Positions 11,896 through 22,821 of a stretch of DNA of 64,000 bases are shown in pieces. The number at the start of each line of letters is the position of its first letter. Position 1 is the first letter of the stretch. A model generated the notes under the pieces. That model was not told the origin of the DNA. It worked only from the letters and a program-made list of their open reading frames with translations, and ran no database searches. Location: NCBI GenBank assembly GCA_036852015.1, contig JAANDG010000055.1, positions 1-64,000 of the forward strand, written 5' to 3'. The position numbers and the translations under genes were made by a program. The stretch comes from Pelodera strongyloides. Lineage: Eukaryota > Nematoda > Chromadorea > Rhabditida > Rhabditidae.

Positions 11896-12419
11896 GCTGC
11901 TCGTATTTTGAGATTATCGATGATGGATGGTGCGTCTTTCTAGTTTCGGACTTTGTATGTGTTCGTTTCTGTTAGTTTGATTATTGATTGGCTCAAGCTT
12001 AACCTTTGTTCTGGGCCGAAGCCCAAACTGAGCTAGGATCCCAAACTCCCAATCAACGTACTAGTTCACATTGAGTTTGGCCCTAAATAGTAAAATTCTG
12101 AATGATGTCAATTGATGAGTTTGATCTTTTCATCCTATTGGGCCTACATTTTCACTTTGCTCATTTTTTTGAACATGATACTGTGATGCCTTACAATTTG
12201 AGTTGTTTTTATAATAGTAGGGACTCTTTTTTGTTCTGTGAGTTGCTTGTTTAAGTTATTCCGCTGACAGAGCACACGTGTGCCAAATTGTGTACATTTA
12301 CATGGCGCATAGAGCAATTACTTGGCCGTTTTTTGCAATTGCGCTAATTATCCACTGATTTCGATATTAATAACATGCATATACCATATACCAATTGAGA
12401 CTTGAGCAAGTGAGGTTTA
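11896..12419. other. Probable 3' UTR and intergenic DNA
   Basis: Follows the last CSP exon. No clear AATAAA was placed and no other gene was seen. Confidence 0.35.
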
Positions 12420-12646
12420 GGGCGCGTTTAAGATGGCCGAAAGAAAGAAAAAAAAATAGGTTTTCGGCCGTTCAGGTTGGCCGAAAAGAAAACTTTCGAA
12501 AGACAATGCAAAAACACGAGACGCAGACAAAACCCGAAAAAAATTACTGTATTTTTTCATTTTCCCTTAGTATAAAAATTTTCTTTTCGGCCAACCTGAA
12601 CGGCCGAAAACGCATTTTTTTTCTTTCGGCCATCTTAAACGCGCCC
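12420..12646. mobile_element. Tourist-like MITE, GGGCGCG terminal repeats (copy 3)
   Basis: Ends GGGCGCGTTTAAGATGGCCG and its complement CGGCCATCTTAAACGCGCCC, with further inverted GGCCGTTCAGGTTGGCCG blocks inside, so arms extend ~70 bp. Flanks are TTA and TGA, one mismatch from a 3-bp duplication. Non-coding. Confidence 0.85.
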
Positions 12647-12870
12647 TGAAGTTTGAATAGCAATTTAACAGTAACTAGCGTGCGATATGACGATGTCGTT
12701 TTGATAGCTTCATGGCTCCAAAATATGTATGTATATCAGTTGATCTGATCCTCTTCTTTTAGTTTCAGTTCCGTATATTATATCTTTCTTTGTTTCTTTT
12801 ATCATCTTTTTGTGTGATGAGACAGTTTTTGTTTTATTGTTGGTGTTCGTCTTTTTGTATGCTGTGATGT

Positions 12871-12939
12871 GGCCGTATTCAAATTCACCAACTACAAGAA
12901 TTTATATGGCTGTTTTTCCGTTTACTACGTGAATACGGC
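12871..12939. mobile_element. Short GGCCGTATTC foldback (family C, copy 2)
   Basis: Starts GGCCGTATTC and ends GAATACGGC, only ~69 bp long, with weak internal pairing. Likely an internally deleted relative of the other family C copies. The DNA to 13416 holds nothing else I can name. Confidence 0.55.
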
Positions 12940-13416
12940 GGCAACCCGGCGACTGTGCGGCTCCGTGCTGTGCACGCCGCCACGGTTTGGCCCTCACACC
13001 TACTGTCTGACGTTTTTGAGTAGTCCGTTTTGATGAGGATATATTCGTATGAAAAGTTTTATATGATACTGCTTCATTGACATTCTTTATACTTCACTTA
13101 AATTCAGCTTTCAATAAGTCATGAAAATTGCCACAGTTTTCGGTCTTTCTTGTTCACGTTGGAACCGAACTTTGGTTGTTTTTGTGGCGTTTTCACTGTG
13201 TCTTCGGATCTTTGTTACTTCTTTTCTTTCTGTTTCTTACTCTATATTTAATTTTGGAAGCCGTAGTGCGATTTTTTTCTGTAAGATACTATGTGATGTA
13301 ATTAGCGTAACCATTGGTTATTAATAGAATTGCTCAACTTATTCTTTTCGCTTACGGTTCATCGTTTATTGTTCCGTGATTTTGTTAAGAAGTTTCCGGT
13401 TGAAATGTTTTATGTT

Positions 13417-13802
13417 TTTAAAGCGAAATACCACCCGGTTTGGGGTTTTTTCACCAAAAATAGTTTGAAAAAAGTTATAAACGAAAATAAACATAAAAAC
13501 ACAAACAAATAAGTGCATCTTGAATAAAAATGTTCTCAAACAACCATTTTTTGCTATTTTGTATGGGGAAATTCGCTTTGCGCGAACGGCCGGCTCTTAT
13601 ACTAGTAGCGATGTGGGCGGAGTCGAGCAATGCGACTTTTCAAATTATAAGACACTCCGAAGCATCCAAATGACGAAATACAGAATTTCCAAGTAAAGAA
13701 TGGGCGTGGTTATGGCTGTAACGAACGCACTGATATTCCCTCCGCCCCCTTTTGCAATTTTCGACGAATTTTTTTGGAGACAGACCACCATTTCGCTTTA
13801 AA
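13417..13802. mobile_element. TTTAAAGCG-terminal MITE, longer copy (family B)
   Basis: Left end TTTAAAGCGAAATACCACCC, right end ACCACCATTTCGCTTTAAA. Only the outer ~20 bp are inverted; the ~340-bp interior is unique. The interior has no coding signal. Shares termini with the family at 23419, 36630 and 46452. Confidence 0.75.
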
Positions 13803-14583
13803 GGATTTTTAGTGTTGTATGGATAATGAATGTCTGTGTGATAAGGAGATATTGTTACATCAAACAGCACAGTTTTTGTAGCTTCTGAGGTTTTTAATAA
13901 GAGAGAGTATTAACTGTATAGAATCCCTTATCTTTTTAGCCCGCAAGTTGCATAGGTTTTACAGTGGTTTTCATATCTTTTGTCGGATGTGCTTATATAA
14001 ATATGTTATAGATTTTGTGTTTATTTATTTTATGGGAAATAAAGTATATATTTTTCTGGTTGGACACTTGAATATGGGAAATTACACAGTAGATTTTTAG
14101 GATTAAAGTACGGTATAATTGTTCCTTGGCTGTAAAACAACTAGTAAGAGGTAAGGGCGTATCAATTATAATACACACTATCAAAAATTAAAGAAACTGG
14201 TGCACCAATGTGGCAATTTAATGTCAAAGCTTTTAAAAATCAAGGGCAGAAAAAACAGGCAAGCTAATATGTGAACCTGAAGCGTATGAATAATAGAAGT
14301 TATGTTATAGCATTCGAGTGAACAGAACAATTTGAATACTTAATTCCCGTAGTATTCTATGGATTATTTCAGTAAATTTTTTTTTTCAGTAATCGCTGTC
14401 CGTGTTCTTATCATTTTACGTGCATGTCAATTGCCTTGATCCATGTAAATGACAATGCTTCGCAGAACTTAGTAAAGATGTATAAAATGTGAAATAGTTT
14501 GATGCGCGAAAAAGAAAAGTGTGTTCCCTGCCTGGAAATATTTACCCACAATTTCAGCGAAGCTCCATAATAGACGAAGAATA
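13803..14583. other. Unassigned AT-rich DNA and 5' UTR of the next gene
   Basis: No gene recognised. The last ~25 bp before 14584 follow a good acceptor (ACCCACAATTTCAG) and probably are 5' UTR of the small membrane protein gene. Confidence 0.4.
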
Positions 14584-15495
14584 ATGTCCTGGATTACAAA
14601 AGAAGAAGACATGTGGTCGGATGACTCGATGATGGAGAACTATGTGGGCAAGGAGGTGGGTCTATAACGAAATGCCGCGCCAAAAGTCCGCCACAGTGGG
14701 CGCCTAGTGTGCGCGGTTGGTGTGCCGTGAGCGCACCAGGAGCAGCGAAAGATGTTTGTCCCAATAACATCGGTTCTGTACTGAACAAAGTGGATTTACT
14801 CCATATCGGTGCAATCTATTATTTTAGTACACTGCAAAAGCTGAATATGTACTATCAATTGTCCTTTAGATTGAAAACCTGAAGAAAGTTGTGCAAAAAA
14901 CTGGAGGTCTGTTTTCTATCCCGTATGTAACTGATGAGTTATCATTTTGTATTTATAGTGAAAAGTTAGAATAAATACAACGCAACTTGTAAGGATGAAT
15001 CTCAACCAAAAATTCCAACAGATTTGATATTATAAATGCTTATTGTCAACGTTTCGAATTAGTTGGCCCATTGTTTGGTGATCATCAGAACAACACCGCA
15101 AACTTGGGTAATTAAACCTTTCCTTTATAAACCTGGACACTCAACATAAACCGTAAAATAAGTTCGGTGTGGCTTCATAGACTCAGGCTTGCCGTTGTCT
15201 TAGATACAAACCACTAGTGTAACCCAGTTTAAGGCATAGAATAAGCTCGGCGTGGCTTAGGTCTAGACTCAGTCTTGCCGTTGACTTAGATACAAACCAC
15301 GGGTGTAACCCTCTTTCAGGTATAACTCTGAACCTGAAGAAGGCCCGCGTCGTAATGCAAGCTCTCATGTGGGTCGGAGTGGTTGGAACGTTCGTGCTCC
15401 TTCTATTCCGGGAGCACATTACTCACTGGGTTTGCGAAGAAGACGAGGAAGCGACTGATGGAGTGCAAATTGAGGAGCTTAAAGAGGAATTGTAG
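14584..15495 (+). CDS. Small single-pass membrane protein, 94 residues, family unknown
   Basis: Three exons (14584-14655, 14870-14906, 15320-15495) join in frame with GT/AG borders into 94 codons. The N-terminus is acidic (MSWITKEEDMWSDDSMMENY), followed by a Lys-rich amphipathic stretch (IENLKKVVQKTGG, LNLKKARVVMQ), one hydrophobic segment (ALMWVGVVGTFVLLLF) and an acidic tail ending in EELKEEL. This topology suits a tail-proximal single TM protein. I do not recognise the family. The start is supported by an acceptor 14 bp or so upstream (5' UTR intron). The stop codon is the first base triplet of a minisatellite. An AATAAA at 15896-15901 is a plausible end signal. Confidence 0.6.
15164..15311. 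repeat. Two ~65-bp direct repeats in an intron
   Basis: The block from CGGTGTGGCTT to TTAGATACAAACCACTAGTG (about 15164-15226) recurs at 15246-15311 as CGGCGTGGCTTAGG to TTAGATACAAACCACGGGTG. The second copy ends 8 bp before the acceptor of the last exon of the small membrane protein gene. Upstream (15094-15118) is AAACTTGGGTAATTAAACC, also present at 27686 in a G-alpha intron. Confidence 0.8.
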
Positions 15496-15622
15496 ATCAA
15501 AATAGCTATTTGTAGATCAAAACGCATTTTGTAGATCAAAATAGCTATTTGTAGATCAAAATAGCATTCTGTAGATCAAAATAGGATTTTATACATCAAA
15601 ACACTATATCTTTTGTAGATCA
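15491..15622 (+). repeat. Minisatellite TTGTAGATCAAAA beginning at a stop codon
   Basis: About seven copies of a ~20-bp unit containing TGTAGATCAAAA (one as TATACATCAAAA), mostly spaced by TAGCTAT or similar. The first copy includes the TAG stop of the small membrane protein (15493-15495), so the array forms the start of its 3' UTR. Confidence 0.92.
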
Positions 15623-15889
15623 AATTCCATCTTATAGCATCTTATGACAATTACAATTACACTTTTCCGCGCATTTGTATTGCTCTTCCTGTATGTTTCC
15701 TTAGTAACTTTTGGTAGAGTTTAATGTTTCACGTGTATTTTACAAACGCAATGATGAATCTTTTTGTTAGCGGAGATGAACATTGCGCCAATATCTTATT
15801 GTTTTAGACTTCCTGTGCCCCTGGACTCTTTGTACTTTCGTCAATGTGCTTTTCGTGCAATTAGCTTTTAAGTCAGCGGATCTTAAATA

Positions 15890-15901
15890 TTTATTAATAA
15901 A
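15890..15901. terminator. Palindromic bidirectional poly(A) signal
   Basis: TTTATTAATAAA is a perfect 12-bp palindrome that supplies AATAAA on both strands. It lies 395 bp after the stop of the + strand membrane protein and 35 bp beyond the stop of the - strand GTPase. A further + strand AATAAA at 15928-15933 is directly next to the GTPase stop codon. Confidence 0.6.
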
Positions 15902-15935
15902 TTATCCATGAGCTCTCCTTATGATACAATAAAAT

Positions 15936-17727
15936 TCATTGTATTGAGCAGCATTCCTTGTTTTCTTTCCTCGAATGGGACCTCTTTTTGTGTGTGTTCT
16001 TTGCTATCTTTGCTTCTTTCTCTCCACCTCCGCGCCCTCGAAGAGTACGACGTTTTTCTTGCCGAGCAGGACCACGAAGGCGTTTCATCTGGCGAACGAT
16101 ATCCACGAATACCTGCAATATTGTTTTTAAAGAGGTATGACATGTGATTTGTGAACCGTAGATTGGCCAACAATATTCACTTGTGCGTTTATGTGCGTTT
16201 CTTAATCTTTCGAGCGTTTTCGGCACAGAATGGGACAAATTTTGTATACGATAACACAGTTATCCTGTTTCAGAACCACATGTCATGCCGCTTCAAAGAT
16301 ATAGGCTGGCAATTAGTCTGAAGCTATGATTGAGCAACCTGTCTTCTGTATACCGACGATGTTCTACGACGTCTGCTCATATAATGATTTATCTGTGAAT
16401 TAATACTTACATCCTGTACGTTGATATTCAGTTTGGCACTTGTTTCGTGGAATGAGCAGCCCATTTTTTGGCACAATTGTCTTCCGCCATGACTGGATAC
16501 ACGACGGTCGGAGTGTAAGTCAGCCTTGTTTCCCACAACGACTACTGGTACCTGAAGATAAATATACCGTCCATTGATGTGCATAGCACCCCATAAATGA
16601 GTCCCTAAATAACTGAAAAGACGCTAGCGCACCAACATGGGAAATCCTCGAAAAACCGGGGCCATATCGTCGCCTAATTAGTCAGCTCGGGCCCACTACT
16701 GGACAAGTTACAACCAATGAATCAGTATTGAATCACACTTGAATAAAGAAGCACAAATTTGGTGAGGGTTACTGAAGGTTGCCCTGATACGTCCGAAAGC
16801 AAAGCTTCACTTAAGAAATGCAAATCTATGAACCAAGAACCGACCGCTTCTGTATTCTTTATCTTCACAATTGTATCCCGAATCACTGCCACTTCTCTGT
16901 AGGAATTTTCGTCGTTTAATGCAAAAACGATTATGAATCCTTCTCCGTTTTTGATGTATAAATCGCGCATTCCGGAGAATTGTTCCTGAATTGAAGTAGA
17001 TAAATTGTTCGAGTCTCGTAAGGTTTTCACTTCATTGTCACCCGAAATCTGCCCAAGTAAGAAATAGTATGATGGGAAGTATTTATATGTAAATGCGGCT
17101 TCATCAAAATATGGGTTTCTATGTCTTTACCGTTCCAGCAGTGTCCAATATCTCCAATGTGCACTGTTCTCCGTCTGCGTTGAATACTTTTCTGTAGCTG
17201 TCCTCAATTGTGGCATCGTAGTTGGAAACAAACATTCCCTGCACAAACTGAACAGTCTGAAATTAAAAGTAACCTGTTATATCTACCGTAATATAATTAT
17301 ACTGCCCTCCATTCCCTGCCTAGCCTAAAACACCACGGGCAATTTCCCTCTAGAACTCGTCGGCTACAATTTCCAGAACTTAGGTCTTCTACGGAACAAT
17401 ATTTTTTTTAAATATGCACGCTCAGAGATTACACGCTCAACGTTTCAAAGATTGCTATGACTTATTCCGCACAGGGCATGTGCGTTAGGCGACGAGCTCC
17501 AGATGACAAATTACTCGACATCGCGGACTAGGGACAGGAGAGGTCCCCAATGTTGCCCTCGCCGGGTGTGGTTTCATAATGAACTTTGAACATTGCACCG
17601 AACCACCTTTGAATGAAAAAAAGAAGCAAAAAAAAAGCAAAAAAAGGTAAATGTGTTGTAAAAAGCTGACCAATGCGCTTTTTCCGACGCCACCCGTGCC
17701 CACCACTACCACCTTGAATTCTTTCAT
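15936..17727 (-). CDS. Rap-like small GTPase, 213 residues, CAAX end CSIQ
   Basis: Five exons on the minus strand (17671-17727, 17131-17256, 16845-16985, 16411-16551, 15936-16112) all join in frame to 213 residues. P-loop [15 protein letters not shown]; switch [12 protein letters not shown] (Pro replaced by Ala compared with Ras/Rap); switch [21 protein letters not shown] with Thr at the Ras-61 position, as in Rap; NKAD and [10 protein letters not shown] complete the G4 and G5 motifs. The last exon begins [14 protein letters not shown] and continues into an unusually long, very basic tail ending NKECCSIQ. The CAAX box predicts prenylation (Gln at the end favours farnesyl) and membrane attachment aided by the polybasic stretch. 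It acts as a GTP-controlled switch in Ras-type signalling. Exact subfamily (Rap versus divergent Ras) is uncertain. Confidence 0.93.
16126..16297. mobile_element. TTTAAAG-terminal MITE in intron 4 of the Rap-like gene (family B)
   Basis: Left end TTTAAAGAGGTATGACATGTG, right end CACATGTCATGCCGCTTCAAA. Inverted ends of ~25 bp. The left end is only 13 bp from exon 5 (which ends at 16112), so on the coding strand its CATACCTCTTTAAA end lies within the splice-acceptor region. Confidence 0.8.
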
Positions 17728-18590
17728 GGTAGGAAATTAGAATAGATAATATGGAGAAGTGGAGTATTTTCTAGCGTCCGGACATTCGACCTCGACCTCC
17801 TAAAGAAAACTTATTGTATAACCATTATAAATAATTTATCACCCACAAAGACAATCACTCTGTTGAGAGTGCTCACGCGAGTTGAACTGGAAAAATTATA
17901 GTAGAGTATAATATTGGAATTTCTTTCTAAACATTAGTAAAAAAAACTATTCTATAAACTGTTAGATGTGTGTTGACTGTGGGTATTGTGTAGTATCGAC
18001 GTGAGAGAGTTCCGCTACTTAATTGTGATAAACTTGAATGCATTACTAATAAAAGAAAAACTATTTGGAAATCGTGTTTTATGTAGGTTGACAACAAGTA
18101 AGTATTATACTGTGCTCAGCGAGCGGCGATCGCGTAATCAATTCAAAGTGTTAACTTTTCTTCAAGTAGAACATAGTCATAGGTCAACTATTGAAAGCCT
18201 ACAAAGAACCGTGCATTAGAGAAAAAATGCCCAAGGATACCTATAACTAACAGTTATTGATTTGGTAGTTTTCATAAGGATAGTCCTAACTAATACTGTC
18301 TCCCACGAAAACCTATGCAGACATATTTATTGCTGTGGCTAAACAAATATTTGTATCCAGAAATTTAAAATATTATAACTTATAATGCTAGTTTTCGTAA
18401 AGCATCATTGAAAGCTAACAAGCCGAGTAAAAACAAATGATCAGACTGAAATGATCAGATGCACGTCTTGTTTTTATTCAACTTGGTATCGGGAAAAATA
18501 CGTGCCTTGCAAGAAACGATATCTAAGCTACATTTTCCGAAAGGCAACTCCTTTAGAATTTAGAGAAATCTAGGCCTGTAAATTGGAAAA
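17728..18590. other. Upstream region of the Rap-like gene, no gene seen
   Basis: AT-rich DNA that must contain the minus-strand promoter and 5' UTR of the GTPase. No repeat family or coding exon recognised. Confidence 0.4.
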
Positions 18591-18591
18591 A

Positions 18592-18848
18592 TAAAGCCAT
18601 GTAATCCGAATCAAATGACCAAAAACATATCAAGAATATCTAGACTTCAGGTCCTGTTTCCTGTTTTGTAGACTTTGGTCTTTAATCGAGCCGTTTTGAC
18701 AGGAGAAATTGGGAAATTAAAGCCATATCCATATAATCAGAACCAAATGACCAAAAACATATCAAGAACATCTAGACTTTAGGTCCTGTTTTTGTGGCCT
18801 TTGGTCCTTCATCGAGCCGTTTTGACAGGAGAAAGAGGACAAATAAAG
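18592..18848. repeat. Tandem duplication of a ~126-bp unit
   Basis: AAAGCCAT...CAAATGACCAAAAACATATC...TCTAGACTT...CCGTTTTGACAGGAGAAA occurs twice, starting near 18593 and 18719, with about 10% difference. Function unknown. Confidence 0.88.
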
Positions 18849-19027
18849 GGAGGAAATAATCACTACGGAAATAGACTTAGGACACTTCCGAAGAGCTGTT
18901 TTCCAGAGGGAATAATGACACTATCCAGGGAGTGACTGAGCATAAAACAGTAAAAGTTCGCACCCAACGCCCTCTTTTTCTCGCTCACTATCCTCGTTTT
19001 CTCTCTTACTCTCTTGTGAGTTGGAGA

Positions 19028-19148
19028 GGAAGAGAGAGAGAGAGAGGGAGATACAGATAGAAGAGCGATATACATTTTACTGTTCTACGATCCGACAGTG
19101 AGAAGGAAAGAGAGAGAGATAGAGAGAGAGAAAGAGAGAGAGAGAGAT
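19028..19148. repeat. GA-rich microsatellite
   Basis: Long runs of (GA)n interrupted by short unique words. Open frames here (Ser/Leu or Arg/Glu) are low-complexity artefacts. Confidence 0.9.
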
Positions 19149-19302
19149 GCGCGATGATCTTACTACCAACACCGCGATGAGAAAAGAGAAAACGAGGTCG
19201 AGCCAATATTATACCCATCATTTATCGTGTCAATCACCTTTCTAATATGATGATCACTAACGGTGAATCGGGGACAAGTGATATATTGGGAGCACTTGGG
19301 GA

Positions 19303-19560
19303 GGTAATAAACTTGTCCCGAGAACAATGTGAATTACTGTATGTGGGAACGCAATTCTTCGATGGGTGTTTCCTTGTACCCTACATCTTTCACTTCACGT
19401 CTTCCCCCTTTTTTGGGATCATTCCTGGGTAATGAACTTGTCGGGAACAAAATGAATGTACTGTACGTGGGGACGGAATTATGGGATATTGTTTCTTCCT
19501 GGTTTTTCCACATCCTCTCATTTATCTCTGTCCTTCCTTCCGTATGTTTAATTACTCATC
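19303..19560. repeat. Tandem duplication of a ~125-bp unit, diverged
   Basis: GGTAATAAACTTGTCCCGAG...ATTACTGTATGTGGGAACG (from 19303) recurs as GGTAATGAACTTGTCGGGAA...GTACTGTACGTGGGGACGG (from ~19428). Followed by CT-rich DNA to about 19625. Confidence 0.75.
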
Positions 19561-19704
19561 TCTCTGGAGCAGTCAAGCAATCTCTCCCTCCCTCCATTCT
19601 CTCATTCTCTCTCTCTCTCTCTGCTTGCCTTTTCTTGTATAAGCTCGCACACAGCACTTGATATGTTGGGAAGAAAAAGTTACAAAATTAAAGGTTAAAG
19701 ATTA

Positions 19705-19946
19705 AAGCTAGGACTGTTCTTCAGGCCCCCGAATGGGTCCCTGCAGTCCGCTCTGGTTTACCGAAGTAGTGCGCTCCAGAGATATAGGCCATCTTTGATT
19801 ACGGAATAGGTGGCCAGCCCTGACCCAAGAAACCTTCCCAAGTTGTCACCTGGTACCGTTTTTACCACCCGGTCGGTGCAACCAGCGGCGGGAATTGAGC
19901 TCCTGTCGTGTATGTGGTGAGTAGCAGCGCTAGCCACTACGCCACC
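19705..19946 (-). mobile_element. tRNA-derived SINE
   Basis: On the minus strand the element begins TGGTGGCGTAGTGGCTAGCG, which fits a pol III A box (TGGCGTAGTGG), followed by a B-box-like GAGCTCAATTCCC about 35 bp later. The body continues through GGGTCAGGGCTGGCC and GAGCGCACTACTTCGGTA. A truncated copy of the 3' body is at 38953-39047, showing that it is dispersed. Confidence 0.75.
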
Positions 19947-20811
19947 ATATATAATAGTTTTTCAGTTGTTTTTAGTTTTTCTTACCTGAAAATACCACTT
20001 TTCCCTGGGCCAGATTATATTTACACGATAGAATGTGCACACGCGTGAATCAGTGTATTAGTAAAGTAATGGAGGCATGTATTGTAAGAAGTGTGGTCCT
20101 AATTAAAGAAAAGCAAATTTATGGACTTAATCGTTTGCATGTGACTTGCATGAATTTCTCTTTATTGAAACAAATAATTTTCTTTAATTAGATTCGTAAT
20201 CTAGTACTGACAGATGCACATATGACGGATCATATTTTTTGTTAAAACATAAAAACAAATGTACTGTCCGCTGCACGTATGACGGATCATTTTTTAAACC
20301 ATCAAAAAATAACTGTTCTTCATTGCACACGTCCGCCCACGCACGCGACTATTGTTGAACAACGGGCGCATGTATGGCGCACCGCCAGCGCCTGTCAGGT
20401 GCGCCACCTCTTCGCTGCGCACATTTTTTTAAATATGGCATGGAGATGGTGGTGAGCTGCTCCACTTTTCTAACAAGGTCGTCAACCTAAGAAACAAAAT
20501 ATCTGTAAAGAAAGCCTTATTAAGTTTGGTCCCTTCTCGGTTTGGTCCCTAGCTTGTCATGTTTGGTCCCTTGCCAATATACTTTGTGAAGCGTGATATC
20601 TTCGGGTCACCTTTTAAGATATGCTAGGCATCAATAAACAAATAAACTGTTGTATATTCAGGAACCTTTCTTTCCAGAGCTTCATTTAATATAAAGTAAC
20701 TACATCTCTATTAGGCATCTTTTCAACTTTTAGGCTATTTCCAGGACTAGACGATTTCGTCGTATTCTACGAAATTGTTCACAACCAAAAATAACACAGG
20801 AAAGGGAGGAA
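19947..20811. other. Unassigned DNA with short repeats and a GC-rich island
   Basis: Holds two copies of TATGACGGATCAT (20220 and 20279), three TTTGGTCCCT words (20525-20575) and a GC-rich island at 20330-20425 full of GGCGCACC/GCGCC words. No gene seen. Confidence 0.45.
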
Positions 20812-20960
20812 CCATTTCGTGGCGGTTCTCTGGTTTTGTCATGGGTCAACCCATTTGGTGACCGTTTGGTGACTTTGTGCTTACCAACTTTCCTCCAAAT
20901 CCGTCATGAACTGGTGACCACATGGTCAGCAAATGGTCACCAACCAGTCACGATATTGTT
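20812..20960. mobile_element. Foldback with AACCCATTTGGTGACC / GGTCACCAA words (family D, copy 1)
   Basis: CATTTGGTGACCGTTTGGTGAC on the left pairs with GGTCAGCAAATGGTCACCAA on the right. Related, imperfect copies are at 30888-30990 and 61558-61705. Ends not defined. Confidence 0.5.
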
Positions 20961-21276
20961 TTCAGGTGAAGAGCATTTGGCGTTTTTTTTTGTGGCTTCG
21001 GCGATGATTTCGTTTTCTTGTGAAGCTCAATTTGGCGGTCCTGGCTACGGCTAAATGGGCGGCGACGGCTAAATTTACCTATTAACTTGTAATATTCAGT
21101 AATTGAGTGGATATTGTTTTTCCAGACATTAATTTTCAGAAAATCTCTTGAGCCCGACGGTGGTAATTAAGTTTTGCGCGCCTAACTACTTTCTCTTGCT
21201 GATAATTTCACACAGATTTTGCGGAAAGTTGTAATTTACAACGTTCGAATTGTTTGTGAAAATTCTTTTCCTCCTC

Positions 21277-21470
21277 TACTCTCTCTCTCTCTCACTCACT
21301 CACTCACTCACTATCTATCCCTCTCTTTGTCTCTCTCTATCCCAGTCCCTCTTTCTCTAGCCCTCTTCTTATCTCTCTTTATACCTCCCCCTTTCACCAT
21401 ATTCTCTCATACCATCTCTCCCTATCTTACCCTCTCGCTCCCCTGCTCTCTCTCTCATCGTCCTATCATA
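21277..21470. repeat. CT-rich low-complexity tract
   Basis: (CT)n and (CACT)n interrupted by short words; any long frame here is compositional. Confidence 0.9.
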
Positions 21471-22508
21471 TACAGTGTCGAGGGATGAGCACCCTGGTTA
21501 CTGTAGCCAAAGTGCACATGACCATTAAGCGACAGTACTGCGGTAATTATTTTCCTCTTGGTCGCCTTCCCTCCAATGGTTTGGTTTCCATGGAAAACTG
21601 TCGGAAGTGTCTATGTTTTCGCTCAAACTAATTCTAATTCCCCCCTCAGCGTCCATAGAAGCTTTTCATTCAAAACTCCATTACTTCACCATAAATCTAG
21701 GCGATAATTGACTTCAGTAGCACCTTTATTCGATAACTTCCCCCACGTTATATTAAGTTCACCTGCAAGAATACAGTATTCCGTAATTTGAAAACTTGAT
21801 ATTTATTTATACGGACACCTGCTGAAGGTGCTGTGCAGTGCGCCTACTAGTTGGAAACTTTGGAAACTAGAAGGTGCATTGCACATCACAGTTCCGGCGG
21901 ATTCATTTCATCGTAAGGATACTAAGGTTTAGTTGGAGCGTTCCACTATGTATCCGATAAATGACAGGGTAAATAAGACGAGCTTTTAGTTATGGGCGAT
22001 CAGTATTTGCTTATTGATCAGAAAGAAAACCAAACCGAATATAGATGTGCTTGTTCATTTAACTTCCTATAGTTCCGATATAAGACAGATATCGGAAATA
22101 TACTTCCTTTAACTTCATAAACTATACACACATTATTACTAGCTGCATGTCTTTCAAAATCCCCTATCTGCAAAACATGCCAAAAGTTCATCAAGAGACT
22201 GTTTTCTATAAAAGGAGCTAAAAATGTACGTCTTCACTTGTTGGCGTCAGGAGCATATAGTCATACAGATTGCTGCAATTTATTCCCAGCCAGTAGCTGC
22301 TCTTTACATAGTAGCCGGTAGTAGCTATTTATTTATATTGACCAGTTATAACTTACCTGTTTATACGCATGCATTTATATTTTCTGTGTAACTCTATTTT
22401 TGAGTAGTCTATTATTGCTCCCAAATTGTACCCTACCTACAAACACTTTATTTACGTTGACTCTCCATGCACATGCTTCCGCAGGAGTGTGACTAAACAT
22501 GATTTCGT
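21471..22508. other. Unassigned AT-rich DNA
   Basis: No gene, exon pair or recognised repeat found on either strand. Confidence 0.4.
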
Positions 22509-22681
22509 TTTAAAGCGAAATGCTAGCCCCTTTAGAAAATTTGCATATGATAAGCAAATCCTATGTATCTTATGCTAATTTTGTACGATTGCCGTGGACG
22601 ATAGTACAAAATTAGCATAGGATACATAGGATTTGCTTATCATATGCAAATTTTCCAAAGGGGCTAGCATTTCGCTTTAAA
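22509..22681. mobile_element. Perfect-foldback MITE (family A, copy 2)
   Basis: Nearly identical to the copy at 6156: TTTAAAGCGAAATGCTAGCC arms with ATTTGCATATGATAAGCAAAT and a GCCGTGGAC centre in the same orientation. Inverted arms ~78 bp. Confidence 0.95.
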
Positions 22682-22821
22682 GACAATACATTTTTATAAC
22701 TTGATAGCAATCACAATACCATGTACACAGTCAATCAGTAAGCTAGCCACTCCTTGCACAGCCCGCGTCGCATACACTATACGCAGATCGTCTCCAATTC
22801 CAGCCGTGCCAGCCGTGCAAA

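Noticed and set aside
16324..16410. Read-through of GTPase exon 4, ending in a basic SRRRRTSS tail, or an 18-nt intron
   Set aside because: The read-through lacks the VFxDIVRQ helix and a CAAX box. The exon at 15936-16112 supplies both in the correct phase, so the GTAAGT at 16405-16410 is the true donor.
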